DNA of 64,000 bases from Tubiluchus corallicola (taxonomy: Eukaryota; Priapulida; Priapulimorpha; Priapulimorphida; Tubiluchidae), in NCBI GenBank assembly GCA_030141605.1, contig JAQGDQ010000153.1, positions 257,501 to 321,500 of the forward strand. Reading direction: 5' to 3'. The translations under genes and the position numbers were made by a program. Shown in pieces: positions 36,060 through 51,590 of this stretch. Under the pieces are notes generated by a model. The model was given only the letters and a program-made list of their open reading frames with translations, did no database searches and was not told the DNA's origin. The stretch's first letter is position 1. The number at the start of each line of letters is the position of its first letter.

Positions 36060-36260
36060 CAATTGGGTTAAAATTGAATGTAAACTGCGATGCTAAAAGT
36101 GAATCCAAGTGTTCGAAAAATCGCTGCAAGGATTTGAGGAAGCCTGGTAGTTTCCTGCTTTAACTAGCTATATCCCAAAGGTACCTTAATTTTAATAATA
36201 CAGAATCGTGATGGGGACGACGCTGTGGCATGCGTTAGGGTGTAATGTCGAGTTCTAGCA
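36060..36260 (+). repeat. Duplicated ~190 bp segment, copy 1
   Basis: This stretch shares ordered blocks with 37140-37350: GTAAAC, AAATCGCTG, GGAAGCCT, CTTGCTTTCAAC/CCTGCTTTAACT, AACTAKCTATAT, GGTWCCTTA, CAGAATC and GRCATGCGTTAG. The offset is about 1.1 kb and the orientation is the same. Confidence 0.75.
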
Positions 36261-37139
36261 ACTTGTGCTGTATAGTAAACTGTACTAAACAACGTCGGAT
36301 TTGGCCTCAACGGAGTATATTTACCAAATGAGTGTTTACCAGAAGATGTTTCTGAATGGCCTGGTTGTTTGAGTAGTTTCCATGACTATTTTTCTTTTTC
36401 AGAGACGCTGCGTACTGGATATTCGTCTGAATGTAACCAAGACGCAGGTTCTGCATCTCATCTAACTGAACTGAGATGATTACCTGTAGCCCTACTAATG
36501 ACGTTATGACGTCGGTTTTGCACTTACCTCAATCATCAATACAGTGTATTATAGTAACGCCAACGCGTGCAGTTCTTTACAGTTAGGCCTCAAAGGTGAT
36601 TTCTTGCAATCTTTGCCATACAATAAACTAGAGCAGAGTCGTTTTTATAGGCATTAAATTACGAAAATAATAAATGTGTATTCAAAGCATGCGCATTTTT
36701 ATTTAACTCTCATCAATTTATTTCTTTATTGAGGTTGACAAAATGTATTCAACAAATTAGTCTTGCAACATTAATTTCTTAACTTACGCTTCTACGCTAG
36801 TGACTGCTATAAAGTTAGACATTATTTAGTTAACTTACATAACAAAAACTGTAGTTTTCAATATCAAACACAAGCACCGCAACAGTAAGAAGGGTTCTTT
36901 CCTTTGGGCAACTAAAATATTTAATAGGTTAACGAGAACTTCATAATTTATCGCCTTGTTTGTCGGCATGCACAGAATTCCTCAAGGCTGTGGCCTGTCC
37001 ATTTTATAAAGCTTTTACAAAAAATTTCAGTAACAGAAATATCTACGAAATGCCACATAGAAGTCACAATAAGATAATTATCAGGATAAGATTAAAGCGC
37101 CTAGTTGCGAGTAAAGAACAGAAAAACACGAATTTCCAA

Positions 37140-37350
37140 ACTTTTGAATTAAATGATTCGGTCAAAATTAGATTGTAAACCGTGATACGAGGAAAGCGAA
37201 GCCACGGGGTCCAAAATCGCTGAAAGAATTTAAGGAAGCCTAGCAATATCTTGCTTTCAACTAACTATATTTCAGAGGTTCCTTAGTTTAAAAATCCAGA
37301 ATCCTCTGGAAGGGCTACGGTTTGACATGCGTTAGTGTGAAATTCGAGCG
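37140..37350 (+). repeat. Duplicated ~190 bp segment, copy 2
   Basis: Diverged partner of 36060-36260, ending at GACATGCGTTAGTGTGAAAT. Whether it is a tandem remnant or two insertions of one element is unclear. The intervening 880 bp shows no third copy. Confidence 0.75.
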
Positions 37351-37658
37351 GGATATTGTAATACTTTCTGAAGGGTAAAAAAGGAAGAAACTGAGGGCGG
37401 AAAAAATTGGCAAGAGAAAGAAAAAGAGAGAAAGAGATTTGATTCGACTTAACGCTTTATCGTAAGTCAAGTCCATAGTTAAACACAAATGAAAAAAGCA
37501 TACACCAAAACATACACCAAACAATACACCGTTTATACTATATAAACGATAATAAATTATCTATGATACTCAGTACCAAAATATATCTAATATGACAGCT
37601 GTAACAGTTGGCCTCGTCTAAATATAATTGCTACATACTAATTTGTACCACTCTTCGT

Positions 37659-40865
<3,207 letters not shown>

Positions 40866-40869
40866 TTGA

Positions 40870-41125
40870 GCTAATATATATACATATTTGCAAGGAATGG
40901 TTTTACGTTTGATTTACGAGGAATTTAACCCGGTCTTGAAAACCCCAAACGTACCAGAAAAATACCGCATAGCTTTCTCTCGGTTAAGGCTACAAGCGGA
41001 CACTAAAAAATTGAGACCTGTAAGAGGGTCGATGAAAATAGAAACTTTAGACTATGCACATGCAGAGACGCAAACAGAAAAACATGTATTAACGAACTGC
41101 AGCTTAATTAGTGAAAATTAGAAGA
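40870..41125 (+). mobile_element. LINE 3'-terminal fragment
   Basis: The frame 40888-41118 ends with the same LINE C-terminal architecture as 4960-5290. A basic helix (YRIAFSRLRLQADTKKLRP) is followed by a degenerate metal-binding end, QTEKHVLTNC. The first Cys pair expected upstream is lost (DYAHAE). No upstream reverse transcriptase is present. It is a 5'-truncated LINE copy of the same broad superfamily, not necessarily the same family. Confidence 0.6.
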
Positions 41126-42379
41126 AAATATGCAAGTGTGTACTTTTCTGCACTGTCTACTATTATGGAGAGCAATCATGCATATGAAATTTGCTTTCAA
41201 GTGTTAGAAACTTTTAAAAACTAAGAAGCGTAATTTTCTTAATGTTTGCTGTACACTTAAAATATCAAACTACAATGTATAACCACTTTTTTTTGTATAA
41301 AATTTGTGCAACTATTTTATATTAAATACCGATGTGACCCACTTGAAATAAAGTGTTAACGAAAAGAATAATGGTCTGTAAGTTTTTTTATTTTTCTGCT
41401 AGCCCAGTTTTTGTAACATTCATTGCTTTTATAGCCAATAAACTATACTACTACTATATATTGGGAGGGAGCATATTACTGAAAAGTTGTTTTACTTTTG
41501 CCCATCAAATAGAATGTTGTGCAGAAGCACTGTACTTCAATTTTTGCTTTAGCAAATACATGCCATACACCCATGGAATGTTTGTGCTGTTCAAAATTAC
41601 ATTCATCACTAGTTGGGTTTGCCCGCCATTAATTAAGTTTTTAACCTGTTATTTCATTATCAGAAAATATCGCGTTGGCATTATTATAGGTGTTAAACTG
41701 TATACGTACTGTACTTCAAAATGGCGTAGAATATGAAAAGTCAGTTTGTTTTCCTTTAATTTTTTTCGCATAATTTTTTTCGCGTTAACCAAATTATATA
41801 AATGTACTTGCAACAGAATGCCAAAACGCCATCAGGGCGATACTATTACTATGACTATTTACTACTTTGTTATCATCAAATACCTCAATCATAAGAGGCC
41901 TTGCGATTTTTAATTAGGAGTAAAACCGACTTATTTCAATTTAATTGAGTTTATATTAGAAATACATAAAGAAAAAAGTTCGTGAATATGAAGAAAATAA
42001 AATTAGTTAATTATAAAATAACATTTGGCAGCTGTAATATAAGAACGCTAAATCACAAAAAACATAAACATAAAACATAAGATAAACCAAAGTAGTTAAT
42101 TTCACAAACTCAAATGCAGATGAAGCAAGGCATTTAGCAAAAAATATTTTTATCAAGATCTATCTACTTTTTTAAATGATTGAAAAGAAACGAAAAATAA
42201 AGCTAATACAAATGTAAAGTGGTCAATTGATCACTTGAAAGTTAAGCAAAACTGATAAATTTCTGCTAAATTTTCGGGTCCCCTTTGCAGCATCATGGCT
42301 TACAGAACAGTTTTGTGTAACGTAGCTATATAATTTATGCACTAGATGTCAGGTCAGCACCTGTTAAAAAACAGTGCAC
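41126..42379. other. Intergenic, nothing recognised
   Basis: AT-rich. The 127-codon frame at 41353-41736 is hydrophobic with no family resemblance and begins in sequence without start or splice context. Confidence 0.5.
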
Positions 42380-42471
42380 GCCATTGCACTATTATGTGCC
42401 AATCTTTAATTAAATAGTTTCAAGGTACACCTATCTGCAGCCGAAATATACTTTATAATGGCAGCGGTATA

Positions 42472-43225
42472 GTGATCCAAATCTTAAAACCTCAAGATGC
42501 TTTAGATTTAGTTAATGGCAACGTGTCAGAGAACTGGAAAAGATGGAAGCAACGCTTCGAATTATACCCGGTAGCTATTGGTAAAAGTGAGATGTGTGAA
42601 AAAAGGCCGTGTGCCTTATTCTTACACACAATTGGGCATGGAGCATTGGATGTGTATAACATTATGATTTTTGAGCGTAACCTTGAAGCAAGTTTTCCCG
42701 TGAGACGAAGCAAATAGCAGTTTTTAGTTCGAAGAGTACTGGGCACCTGAAGTACTTTTTTCTGCAGTTCTAAGATTATCTCTAATACATGTTAATTCAG
42801 CGACATTTGTGAGTTCCTCATTAAAGCTCAACTTGTTTTGGATCTGCGCAACGACACTCCGAGATCCGAGATGCAGCCACAGATATGTGCTGGGCTCATG
42901 AAGCATCCATTCACCAAATGAAACGTATAAAAATATTTATATATAAAGCGTTGGTGTAACAGAAAAAGAAAAGCCGTAACATACGAACGTGGGAAAATGC
43001 TGCAGCTAAGCCAAAAAAGTAGACTGCAACAGTGAACATGAAATGCAGTTATGCGATAAGTGTAACAGAAACGCTCGCGAGAAAGGAGAAAAGTGTCCTG
43101 TAAAAACTTCCAAGTTTAAACAGAGCAAGAAACTTCGCACAGAGAAATCCAGTGGTGAAGTTAAAGGAGTGACTGTGGCTAATTCGCTGTTTCTTGGCGA
43201 GGCTTCCATAGGTGAGCTGACTTGA
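42472..43225 (+). pseudogene. Gypsy gag and zinc-knuckle region, broken
   Basis: Gag of the Gypsy copy: NWKRWKQRFELYPVAIGK near 42532-42585 and CALFLHTIGHGALDVYNI after it match the capsid-type domain of metazoan Ty3/Gypsy elements. The frame stops at 42715. Later, at 43043-43100, CDKCNRNAREKGEKCPV resembles a worn nucleocapsid zinc knuckle. The region between is not open. No intact product is possible. Confidence 0.75.
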
Positions 43226-43249
43226 ATTAAGAAAATCAGAATAGTAAGT

Positions 43250-43360
43250 GAACAGTACGATCGAATGTTTGACTTTAAAATCGATACTGGTACTACTGAA
43301 ATTTGGCGTATCAGCACTGTTACCGCAGTTGAAACTACAGGACCTGTGAATACGTAGTCG
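43250..43360 (+). pseudogene. Gypsy aspartic protease remnant
   Basis: FDFKIDTGTTEIW around 43270-43308 preserves the Asp-Thr-Gly catalytic triad at 43282-43290, in the usual place between gag and reverse transcriptase. A stop follows within 75 bases. Confidence 0.65.
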
Positions 43361-43377
43361 GGTGTTTCGATGCTAGA

Positions 43378-44340
43378 TTGTTGTGTGGCAATGAGATAGT
43401 GAATGAGACTGTAATTCGTGATCAAAATGCAGCACTTGTTCAATATGTTTTGGGAGCATGGGGCATAATAGAGGAAGTCACAGAGCCTATGCAATTGGTA
43501 GTTCTGATGGTACCCGCACCTACGAAAGATGGACAAATTCGTATTTGTGCTGATTACATTAAGTTTTGTTAAAGCACTCAGAAGAGATGTTTACCGTATG
43601 GATGTTGCCGAACATAGCTTAGTTCAGTTAAGCAGCATTGATGCACAAGGCATTCGACCAGTTCGCCATGCTACTGAGAGTATTCTGCAACTGCGTGAAA
43701 TTTGTTAAGGGACTACAGGGCTTTTTGGGGGCACCAACTTGCAAATGTTCACCAAAGTCTGCTGAATTGACCAATTCTTTGGGGGTTTTGCTGAAGAAAA
43801 ATAATGAGAGGAGAATGGACCAAGCGCAATAGTAAGCATTTAATGATATTAAGAAGGAACTGTGAAATGGTCAGGTATTAGCTTAGTTTGTTCCCAGTCT
43901 GAAAACTATTATATCTTTGCATTGAAGCGATGTTATGTCAGATACAAAGAGATGGATCTCGCAGGCGAATAGCAGTAGCATCAAGTGCATTAATGGGAGC
44001 TGAGTCTAGATGCATCGAACGTGACTGTTTGGTTATACCCTGAGCAGCTTACCGGCTTACCTGTTTACCCGAAGAAAGATCACAAACCACTGATCCCGAT
44101 TTTGATATCAAAAGATATACTCTTTCACCCAAATTTCAAAGATTGATACTTCGTTTAATGAGATACAGCTATGAAGTTTCACATATGTCTGGCAAAGCCA
44201 GCACTCTGCTTGACTTGATTATAAGAGATCAAAAAGCAGAGGTGAATGAAGTGTGTCACAAAAGTGAAAGAGCGTGTCAAACTTCTCGGCCAAAGTATGT
44301 CAACCAAAATTGGTTGAAGCTGCATTTGTAAGTTCAATGT
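43378..44340 (+). pseudogene. Gypsy reverse transcriptase and RNase H, broken
   Basis: The first reverse-transcriptase block GIIEEVTEPMQLVVLMVP then DGQIRICADY (43456-43560) is recognisable. After frameshifts there follow a connection block FVKGLQGFLG and PKSAELTNSL (43700-43790), an RNase H-side DHKPLIPILISKDI (44081-44122), and LRLMRYSYEVSHMSGKAS (44148-44203), all in Gypsy order. The palm motif with the catalytic Asp pair is missing between about 43640 and 43700, so a deletion has removed the active site. Confidence 0.8.
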
Positions 44341-44559
44341 GAAGTAGCTCTACATGATGGGTTGTTACTGCATGGTAACTGGGTTGTAGTGCTCTCTAAT
44401 AAAAGATTAGTCTTTCTGGCATTTCTAAAATAGAATATTAGTTCTGCTCAGATCAGATAAGGGACCGTAATATTCAGCTAGGGAAATTTCAGTTTTTACA
44501 ATAAATTAGGAGTTTTGCCGTATAACAAATTCCCATCGATCTTTTACAGACTAGTGTGA

Positions 44560-45350
44560 GTTGGAGAAATGTGTCTATACAGTCAAAGCTGTTTTAACAA
44601 GGAATGATGATCCGTATCTGACGATCTTGCTGTATAGAAATACTCCTTTTGCAAATCTATTGTCACCCAGTCGATAGGTCATTGAATAAGTCATTGAATG
44701 CGAATATGCGATCAAATGACTGATTAATTTAAGTTCAAAATATTGTTATAATAGCATAGTCTTACCATATTGTTAGCTGCATTTTGACATAAAGTCACGT
44801 AACTGCGTTTTTGAGTCTGTCGGCAAATAATCTTCGTTCGATGCATAACGGTAGCTATCTTAATAATGTCTTTATCAAGTTCATTTTTAGTCTTAGCAGT
44901 ACGTATTTGATGTTTTCTGTAAAATGTGCATTTTTAATATATAATGACTGTGACTACAGACGTTAATGCTAAATAAAAGACCTTTATAATAATAATAATA
45001 ATTATTATTATTGTCATTATTGTTACTATTATGATGATGATGATGATGACGTCGATGATGATGCCTACAGTGCCAAGTAATCGTATACCTTAATCTCCAG
45101 ATCAAAAAGCTGCGAGAGTGAAAGAAAAAGACTACAATAATAAAATGACCGATGCTCTCGATTATCACCACAGTGCTATGCCTTGTAACCACTTTCTGCA
45201 GGTCAAACTGTGCATATTCGAGACCAGCAGCGTGAAGGTATTGTAGTTGAGGAGCGTGACAGTCAGTCATACATCTTAGATACAGAATGTGAAACTGTAA
45301 GAAAAGAATCGCTACGGCATCATATCAATTATTTTAGACTTCAGGTAAGG
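44560..45350 (+). pseudogene. Gypsy integrase C-terminal half, interrupted
   Basis: VYTVKAVLTRNDDPYLTILL (44571-44630) then YRNTPFANLLSPSR match the integrase region after the catalytic core. After a stop the match is lost until 45110-45195. QTVHIRDQQREGIVVEERDS (45205-45265) and RSKESLRHH-like residues complete the family's C-terminal module. The 44680-45100 gap contains AAT/ATT and GATGAT microsatellites and non-homologous sequence, suggesting an insertion. Confidence 0.75.
44985..45066. repeat. AAT/ATT and (GAT)n microsatellites
   Basis: ATAATAATAATAATTATTAT is palindromic, then ATGATGATGATGATGATGAC. They lie in the sequence that splits the Gypsy integrase. Confidence 0.9.
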
Positions 45351-45617
45351 TGTATAAAGATAGTACTGAAGATAAACCATCATTCGAGTTGTGTCGTGCA
45401 GAATGTGCAGAAAAGAATGCATGGCGAAATTTTGTAATTTGAACTTTGTGAGCATTAAAGGAGCTTTCATAATCGTTCATCAACGGGAATTTGTGAAATT
45501 ACACTTAGTTCACTTTAGTATTTTTCAGTTTCCATATGTATGCCATTGTACTCTTGTGTGCCAATCTTAGATGAAATAGTTTCAAACCAAATCCATCTGA
45601 ATCTGCATCATACTTTA

Positions 45618-46514
45618 CCCTTAAGTTGCGGTCGTTGGGCAACCACACAGTTCACACATCTCTAAGGCCGGCACTAGTGCAATTTACATAATTTTATGAA
45701 TTAGTTTCAATGAACAGTGAACACTATATACTTTATGCCTACTAATTAAATCTGATTGCTACTCAGTTGTGTCCATTTAACGAAGAAATATCGTAATTCA
45801 GGCATAATTAAATATATTTTTGATTTAAAGACGCATAAATTTAATAGCTACCACTGAAAATTCAATTATCGTATTCCAATTTCAGGAAACTGCGCATTGC
45901 TCAATTGTGGACAAATTATTCTAGTAATAACTTTACACATCATTAATTTCACGAGCAAACTGTTGCAGCAATTCAAAATCATTTTTCATTATGAAGTTCT
46001 GTTATTTTCATCACCTAAGTCTAACTCGAGAAAATAATTTTTATCTTTTTTTTAATAAATCAATTCTTTGTAAGCAATTCATTGCGATAGCAGTTGCAGT
46101 TTTCGAAGAATTTTAGAGGTGGGAGAACAATTGAGTGTTCACGACACGACCGAGGTTAAGTAATGAAGAAGCTAATTAATTATTATAATCTTAATATGAG
46201 CATCATCAATGCTCAAGCTGATGAATGGTTTGCGACCGCCTAGGTTCAATAGACGCTCTCTCAGTTTCGTTCGCCTGGTTATTGCATCGAGGATAAGGTA
46301 AGATAAAAATTTATTTAAAGACGATCATTTACATAGATAACATGAGCTGTTAGCTCTTTATCGACTATAAGGGGTAAGGATGTATTCACATCAGTGACTT
46401 AGGTGTGCCTGTATCCAATGATTTAAAGCGAAGAGACCATTGTATTGGAATTTGTACAAAACATAATAGAGGTAATAACATTATTGTCTGCATTTTAGTA
46501 CATGTAACAATTAG
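45618..46514. other. Intergenic, nothing recognised
   Basis: AT-rich, no gene or bounded element seen. Confidence 0.5.
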
Positions 46515-47075
46515 GCACTCCATACAGCCTATAAAGTTTATAAGCTAATCTTAGGGTGTTGTTCGCCGGTATGGAACCAGAGTCAATGCGGTGACATTGA
46601 CACAGTTGAAAAGGTCCAGCGGTATTTTACCCGCAGACTTTTACATATGCAATGTAAATCATGTCAGCTATCTGCAATGACTAAATATTTTAGGACTCTG
46701 GAAAGGCGCCGCCTTGAAGCAGATTTAGTCATGTACTACAAAATTGTTTATAAAGAGCTGTATCTAGATTTCGACAAATTTTTTACTAAAGCAATTGTCA
46801 ACAAAACAAAAAGTAACCATTCGCTCAAACTCGTTGTTAGACGTACTGAGAAAAAAAGCTTTTGGCGACTTCTTACCCGCACAAGTAAATGGATTTCCGC
46901 TTGTAAAACCTTTTAAAACTAGATTAGATGCTGTGGACTTTGCTTTTTAATAGGCGCTTATCAGTAGGTAATTTTGCCTCTGAGCGTCTCCCCCACATCA
47001 TTGTTTGATGATTTTTTATGTAAACATTTGTTTTATATAAACGTTTGCTTTTATTTTTTGTGTGTGACGTGAAAT
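46515..47075 (+). mobile_element. LINE (CR1/Jockey-like) 3'-terminal fragment
   Basis: An open frame from about 46515 to 46914 encodes the reverse-transcriptase thumb/C-terminal region of a non-LTR retrotransposon. It includes ILGCCSPVWNQ (family norm YCSPVW), DIDTVEKVQRYFTRRLL, LERRRLEADLVMYYKI and LYLDFDKFF. It ends with a stop at 46914 and a short AT-rich 3' end that runs straight into the ATTAG pentamer array at 47077. The copy is 5'-truncated, as usual for LINEs, but its reading frame has no stop across about 130 codons, so it is younger than the other LINE pieces in the window. Confidence 0.85.
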
Positions 47076-47076
47076 A

Positions 47077-47398
47077 TATTAAATTAGATTAGATTAGATT
47101 AGATTAGATTAGATTAGATTAGACTAGATTAGACTAGACTAGGCTAGACTAGACTAGACTAGACTAGACTAGACTAGACTAGACTAGACTAGACTAGACT
47201 AGGCTAGGCTAGGCTAGGCTAGGCTAGACTAGACTAGACTAGACTAGACTAGACTAGACTAGACTAGACTAGACTAGACTAGACTAGACTAGACTAGACT
47301 AGACTAGACTAGACTAGACTAGACTAGACTAGACTAGACTAGACTAGACTAGACTAGACTAAACTAAACTAAATTAAATTAAATTAAATTAAATTAAA
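47077..47398. repeat. Pentanucleotide array (TTAGA -> GACTA), about 320 bp
   Basis: Units change blockwise: ATTAG, GACTA with GGCTA islands, long GACTA, then AACTA and AATTA at the end. It begins where the LINE 3' end stops and probably grew from that element's short tail repeat. Confidence 0.95.
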
Positions 47399-49514
47399 CA
47401 TTCATATTCATTTCGTCTCAGGGTGTCTTTGACATTTTATGTAGTTTGCGTGATCTAGCATGGCTGTTGCGGACAGCTCGTTAACAGATAGTCTTAATGT
47501 TTGACAATTCATGTACCGGATAGTTTCTCGGTCTTACAGCATTTGGTTTTGTCTCTTTATTACCCCAGCATTATCAGTCTGGTGGAGCATCCGAAAAAAG
47601 ACCGAACTAATATAAAGTAATGATATTCCAGCAGCCCCTAGATCGCCAGATGTCGCTCGAGAAGTGTTCACGGCACTCCCGAACAATTCTGTTCATTAAT
47701 TTATTTGACAATGTAGGAAGAACCACATTAGCCAGTTTAAAAAATGACGCTTAAGCCAATCTAAACCTAATCTACTATTTCGTACACAGGGAAAAAAATC
47801 TACGAGCCAGAAAAACTAGTATAAGGAAACAGCAGCCAATCTATCTACCAAACAGAATTTTAACTTAGAAAAATAGAAATGATGTAAATAAATAGAGTTC
47901 AGTGAATTGCTAGAGCTCAATAGGAGTTAGGCCTGTTATAAACTTAGGGGTGCAATACATGTCAAAGCCATCTTACTGTCATTGAGTTTGGAGCATTGGA
48001 TATGTCAGGGGAAGTCAGGGATATGAGCAAATCAGATTTATGGGTAGGATGTGCAAAATGGGTACTATTGATCGTTGTACCCTGCCATTCATTTAGAACG
48101 GTAACAAATAGGTAACGGATTATGTTGTTCATGTGATTTACTATGCCGTTTATATGGATTATTATTTATGTGGTGCCACATGGCATACGTGTCATTCATT
48201 TGATTTACTACACCGAAGATCGTTCAAAGCCAAACGATCCAAAGTCGTACGACCCACAAGGTGTGTCACAAATTGACAAAGCATATTAAAAGAGCGATAA
48301 AGATGCTTTTCAAATGACACGGAGATTTTCCTAGTTTGACCCTCCAGGATTTTGCTTTAATGTTTCCCATGCTTTATATTTTTGGCCGTTTAAAGCAAAA
48401 ACGTCATACTGACTAGAAAAGCAAATTTAAGCGGAAACGCCGATAGAAGTTCAACTTCACAGTGATTTCCCTCTGATTGTTATCAGGCTTGATGAAATCA
48501 GATTGGCACTGTTCAGATACTCAGCTAGACTGATGGTCCTCGACAAGAAAAGTGACAGAATAAAAGGCTGTACGCCAGTGACGCAAGGCAAATGAGGTAA
48601 AGCCAATGAAATCTAGTGAAGGAAGGGTTAATATAGACACTATATATTTGTAATAATATATAACAAAGTCTTTGATCTTTGAGATTGTCATGACCTTACA
48701 AGCATGCGTCCAAACACATGGTTTGTCCGAGGTAGATAAGCGTTATTTGAGCCGATTTGACCTCGACTTCTATCTTAAAGGTTGGCATTATCTGACTAGA
48801 TTGCTCCAGAAGTGAGGGCATCGGCGAATCTTTTATCTTGGTGAGTCATAGTCTCTGTGTGAGATGTACTCCTGCATTGCCCGTGTTATATCATCATCAA
48901 GCTGCACTATTTTTGCTTCATGATGTCCCAGAGGAAATTAGTTCGGAACGCTACACTAACCCCAATTTACGATACTAAAGTGTAGTTCATACTCGCATTT
49001 GCATTTAGTCGGTTGCTGTAGATGGTCCTAATGATGCTGCGTGTGAATTATTTAATGGACCGAAAGCTCAAAACAAGCGGAAATAATTTCATTAGAACCT
49101 GTACTTAAGCAAACTTTTCAGCTTGAGTAAACGCTCTCATTATTGGATTTACTTTGTTATTATTAGTATCTTAACACTAAAGCGGATTACTTTGACAGTG
49201 ACACGTAATCCTAATAAATTATGAAACTGTGAAATTACTAATTCTGTTTATTCAAACTGGTTTATAATAATGCTAGCTTCAGATATACCTTAGCAGTTTT
49301 TTAGCAAATTTTGTGTTTAATATGATCAGATTTATCTTTAAAGTGGCAGGACCATTCAAATTCAGTAAAGCCAGTAAATTTAGATAAAATACCAATTTAT
49401 TGAGTTTGGTTAATCGTCTCTTACAAACTGAGTAGAAATTGCTGTGTTTAAGACTTTAACTTACTACACTGCAGTCCTAAATCTTTTACACAACGCATTG
49501 CTCTACCTTTTGGC
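47399..49514. other. Intergenic, nothing recognised
   Basis: No supported gene. Unique-looking sequence of ordinary composition. Confidence 0.5.
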
Positions 49515-49645
49515 AACGAATGTAGGTAAAATGGCACGGCAAAAATGGCACAGGGAAAATGGCACAAGGGGAAAAGTAGGTAGAAATAGCACAGGAAAAA
49601 ATGGCACAGGAAAAATGACACACTTAGTAAAATGGTTCGCTGTGG
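49515..49645 (+). repeat. Short-motif array AAAATGGCACAGG, left block
   Basis: Seven or so units such as AAAATGGCACGGC, AAAATGGCACAGGG, AAAAAATGGCACAGG and AAAAATGACACAC. The inverted counterpart is at 51770-51850. Confidence 0.8.
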
Positions 49646-50149
49646 TGGATAATTATTTTAGTTACTTTTATCTTTTGCCAAGGAACTTATACTTCAGCAC
49701 AGTTTGTTTGGGTGCCCTGTCTGCTATGGCAGTAAGCCTTTTACGCGAAAACTATCTAACATATTTCCAAGAAACTTTATGAAGAAAGGCGGATGCAGGA
49801 TGTCAAATTGGGAATCTTTTTGTCAGTTCTTTTTTCGCAAAATCTGACCCGAAAAAACATTCGCGAAGCACTTCGAGAAGGTCTCAGAGAGAGTGTTTAG
49901 TACTTCTTTTTCTTATCTCCACTTGGACAAACAACCACAAATTAGTTCCAGTTCCATTTCGAGAAATTCTCGTTTGTAAAACTGTGTATCGGTATATATA
50001 ATCTTTACTTATTAATGTGAATAGCCTTATAAGATTACTTGGTACGTATATATTTGTCAGTCTACGACCATTGCCAAAATTAATGGTTAAAAAGGATGAT
50101 AAACATTATGCGAAACATTCGTGCATTATTGATTATAAATCTATTTTTT

Positions 50150-51590
50150 CATTTTGATTTATTATTTTATTTCAAACTTTACAAAGTTCATAAACACATC
50201 ACAAATTAATACAAATAATACAATAAATCATGACACACAACAATAACACAAATAACAATTAACGATATAACAAACTACGCCAATGATGTCTAATTACAGA
50301 AGAAAAGTTTACATCACTGTTTAAAATGCTCTTGCATATAAAATTTTCACTCTTATTCAGCCTCACGTGTAAACTGTATGCACATTTTCTGTGAATCACA
50401 TCAAAATAAATAAGATTGTCTAGTAGAAATATACGTGGCGCTCGTATCATATGAAAAGTTAAACAGCTTCCGTGTTGATACATTATATGCAACCTTGAGT
50501 TTGCTAAAATTATAAGAATAAAAATGTCTCCAAGTGGACATACAATAAAAAGTAGTGCAGTAAGCAGTAAAATATTGTCTCTTCACGTTAACTGAACAGT
50601 GAGTAAATTTCATGAGTAATTTATTTGCTCTACCATAGTAAATTGAACATTGTCGTAATATATCTAAATCATCTCTATTGTCTTCCGATAAAATATGACC
50701 CAGATATTTTTCTTTTTTACTAAGTAAAAAACTTTTACACTGCAAAACAACAGACCCAAAAGTAAACTGCTGCATGTGGGCAGAGCGAAACATGACAAGT
50801 TTAGTCTTATTCACATTTACAAGGATATCATATTCTTTAGCAAATTTGTTAAAAATATCTAGCAATCTCTGCAAAGCCGTCGAGGTTGTTGCTAAAAGAC
50901 ATATGTCATCAGCGTACATCAAGTGAGTGATTAATGCAGGCTTCAGCAATATGACAACCCACACCAGAGCTAGTAAGTGCACCATGAGATTTTTAAAATA
51001 GAAGTTGAATAACAGTGGAGACATTTTTCCACCTTGACGAATTCCGTTACCTACTGCAAAACTATCAGAGTTAAATTTACCCCATTTAACCAACATGGTT
51101 CCGTATAATAAAAAAGCAAAAGTCTAATTAATTCATTTGGTAGGTTAGTATTGATAAGGTTTAGAAACAGTTTGATGCGTCAATAAACAGAATATATACA
51201 ATGTTTTGTCGACTAATGTAATAGTCAAGCACCTCTTTTAAAGTATGGGCGCGTTAAGACCTTTATTGTCAACTGAATTTAACAAATTTTTATAATGATT
51301 ACCCCACATTGCACAAATGTCCTTTTCCCCATTTGACTCACCAGCTTGTGCAGAAAGAGGAAGTTTTGAATTGGTTTCTTTTTCTATAGATGTCCAAAAT
51401 TCATAAGGGTTACAATGCATAAGTTTACAAGCCAAATTGTCAGCAATAATACGTTTCACATTACGTTTGTACTCACGTAATGCGCGTTTAAACAATGCTC
51501 GAGAGCGGCACATTTCATCAGCTAAGTAGCCAATGTCTAATGAACAAATATTTTGTGAGTCTACTGCTAGTCTATATAGTACCAATATAA
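50150..51590 (-). mobile_element. LINE reverse transcriptase, decayed
   Basis: On the minus strand a non-LTR reverse transcriptase can be read. The linker ahead of the polymerase (51585-51238) includes YEFWTSIEKETNSKLP. Motif A follows (YILFIDASN, catalytic Asp at 51181-51179; the usual Phe-Asp end is worn), then GNGIRQGGKMSPLLFNFY (motif B) and motif C YADD at 50916-50905. TKLVMFR and KYLGHIL come after it. The main frame ends at 50401, but the C-terminus continues in another frame to 50259. Frameshifts near 51100-51180 and 50450 and the lost start make it inactive. The endonuclease domain is absent upstream. An A/T-rich 3' UTR extends to about 50150. Confidence 0.85.

Larger units (their letters stand above)
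42380..45617 (+). mobile_element. Ty3/Gypsy LTR retrotransposon, decayed, with both LTR remnants
   Basis: LTR-like ends: 42380-42454 and 45542-45617 share GCCATTG.ACT, TGTGCCAATCTT, GAAATAGTTTCAA or TAAATAGTTTCAA, and ATACTTTA in order. Between them the Gypsy gene order is readable in fragments on the + strand: gag, protease, reverse transcriptase, RNase H, integrase. Every domain has stops and frameshifts. A TGGCAGCGG word at 42459, just inside the 5' LTR, fits a primer-binding site. An unrelated 400 bp stretch interrupts the integrase. Confidence 0.85.

Noticed and set aside
36403-36447. Exon-like 45 bp segment after TTTTTCTTTTTCAG, reading RRCVLDIRLNVTKTQ
   Set aside because: A good acceptor and a faint reverse-transcriptase-like wording, but far too short to support either a gene exon or a LINE.
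49444-49782. 112-codon frame crossing the AAAATGGCACAGG array
   Set aside because: The open frame depends on the repeat; no family resemblance.
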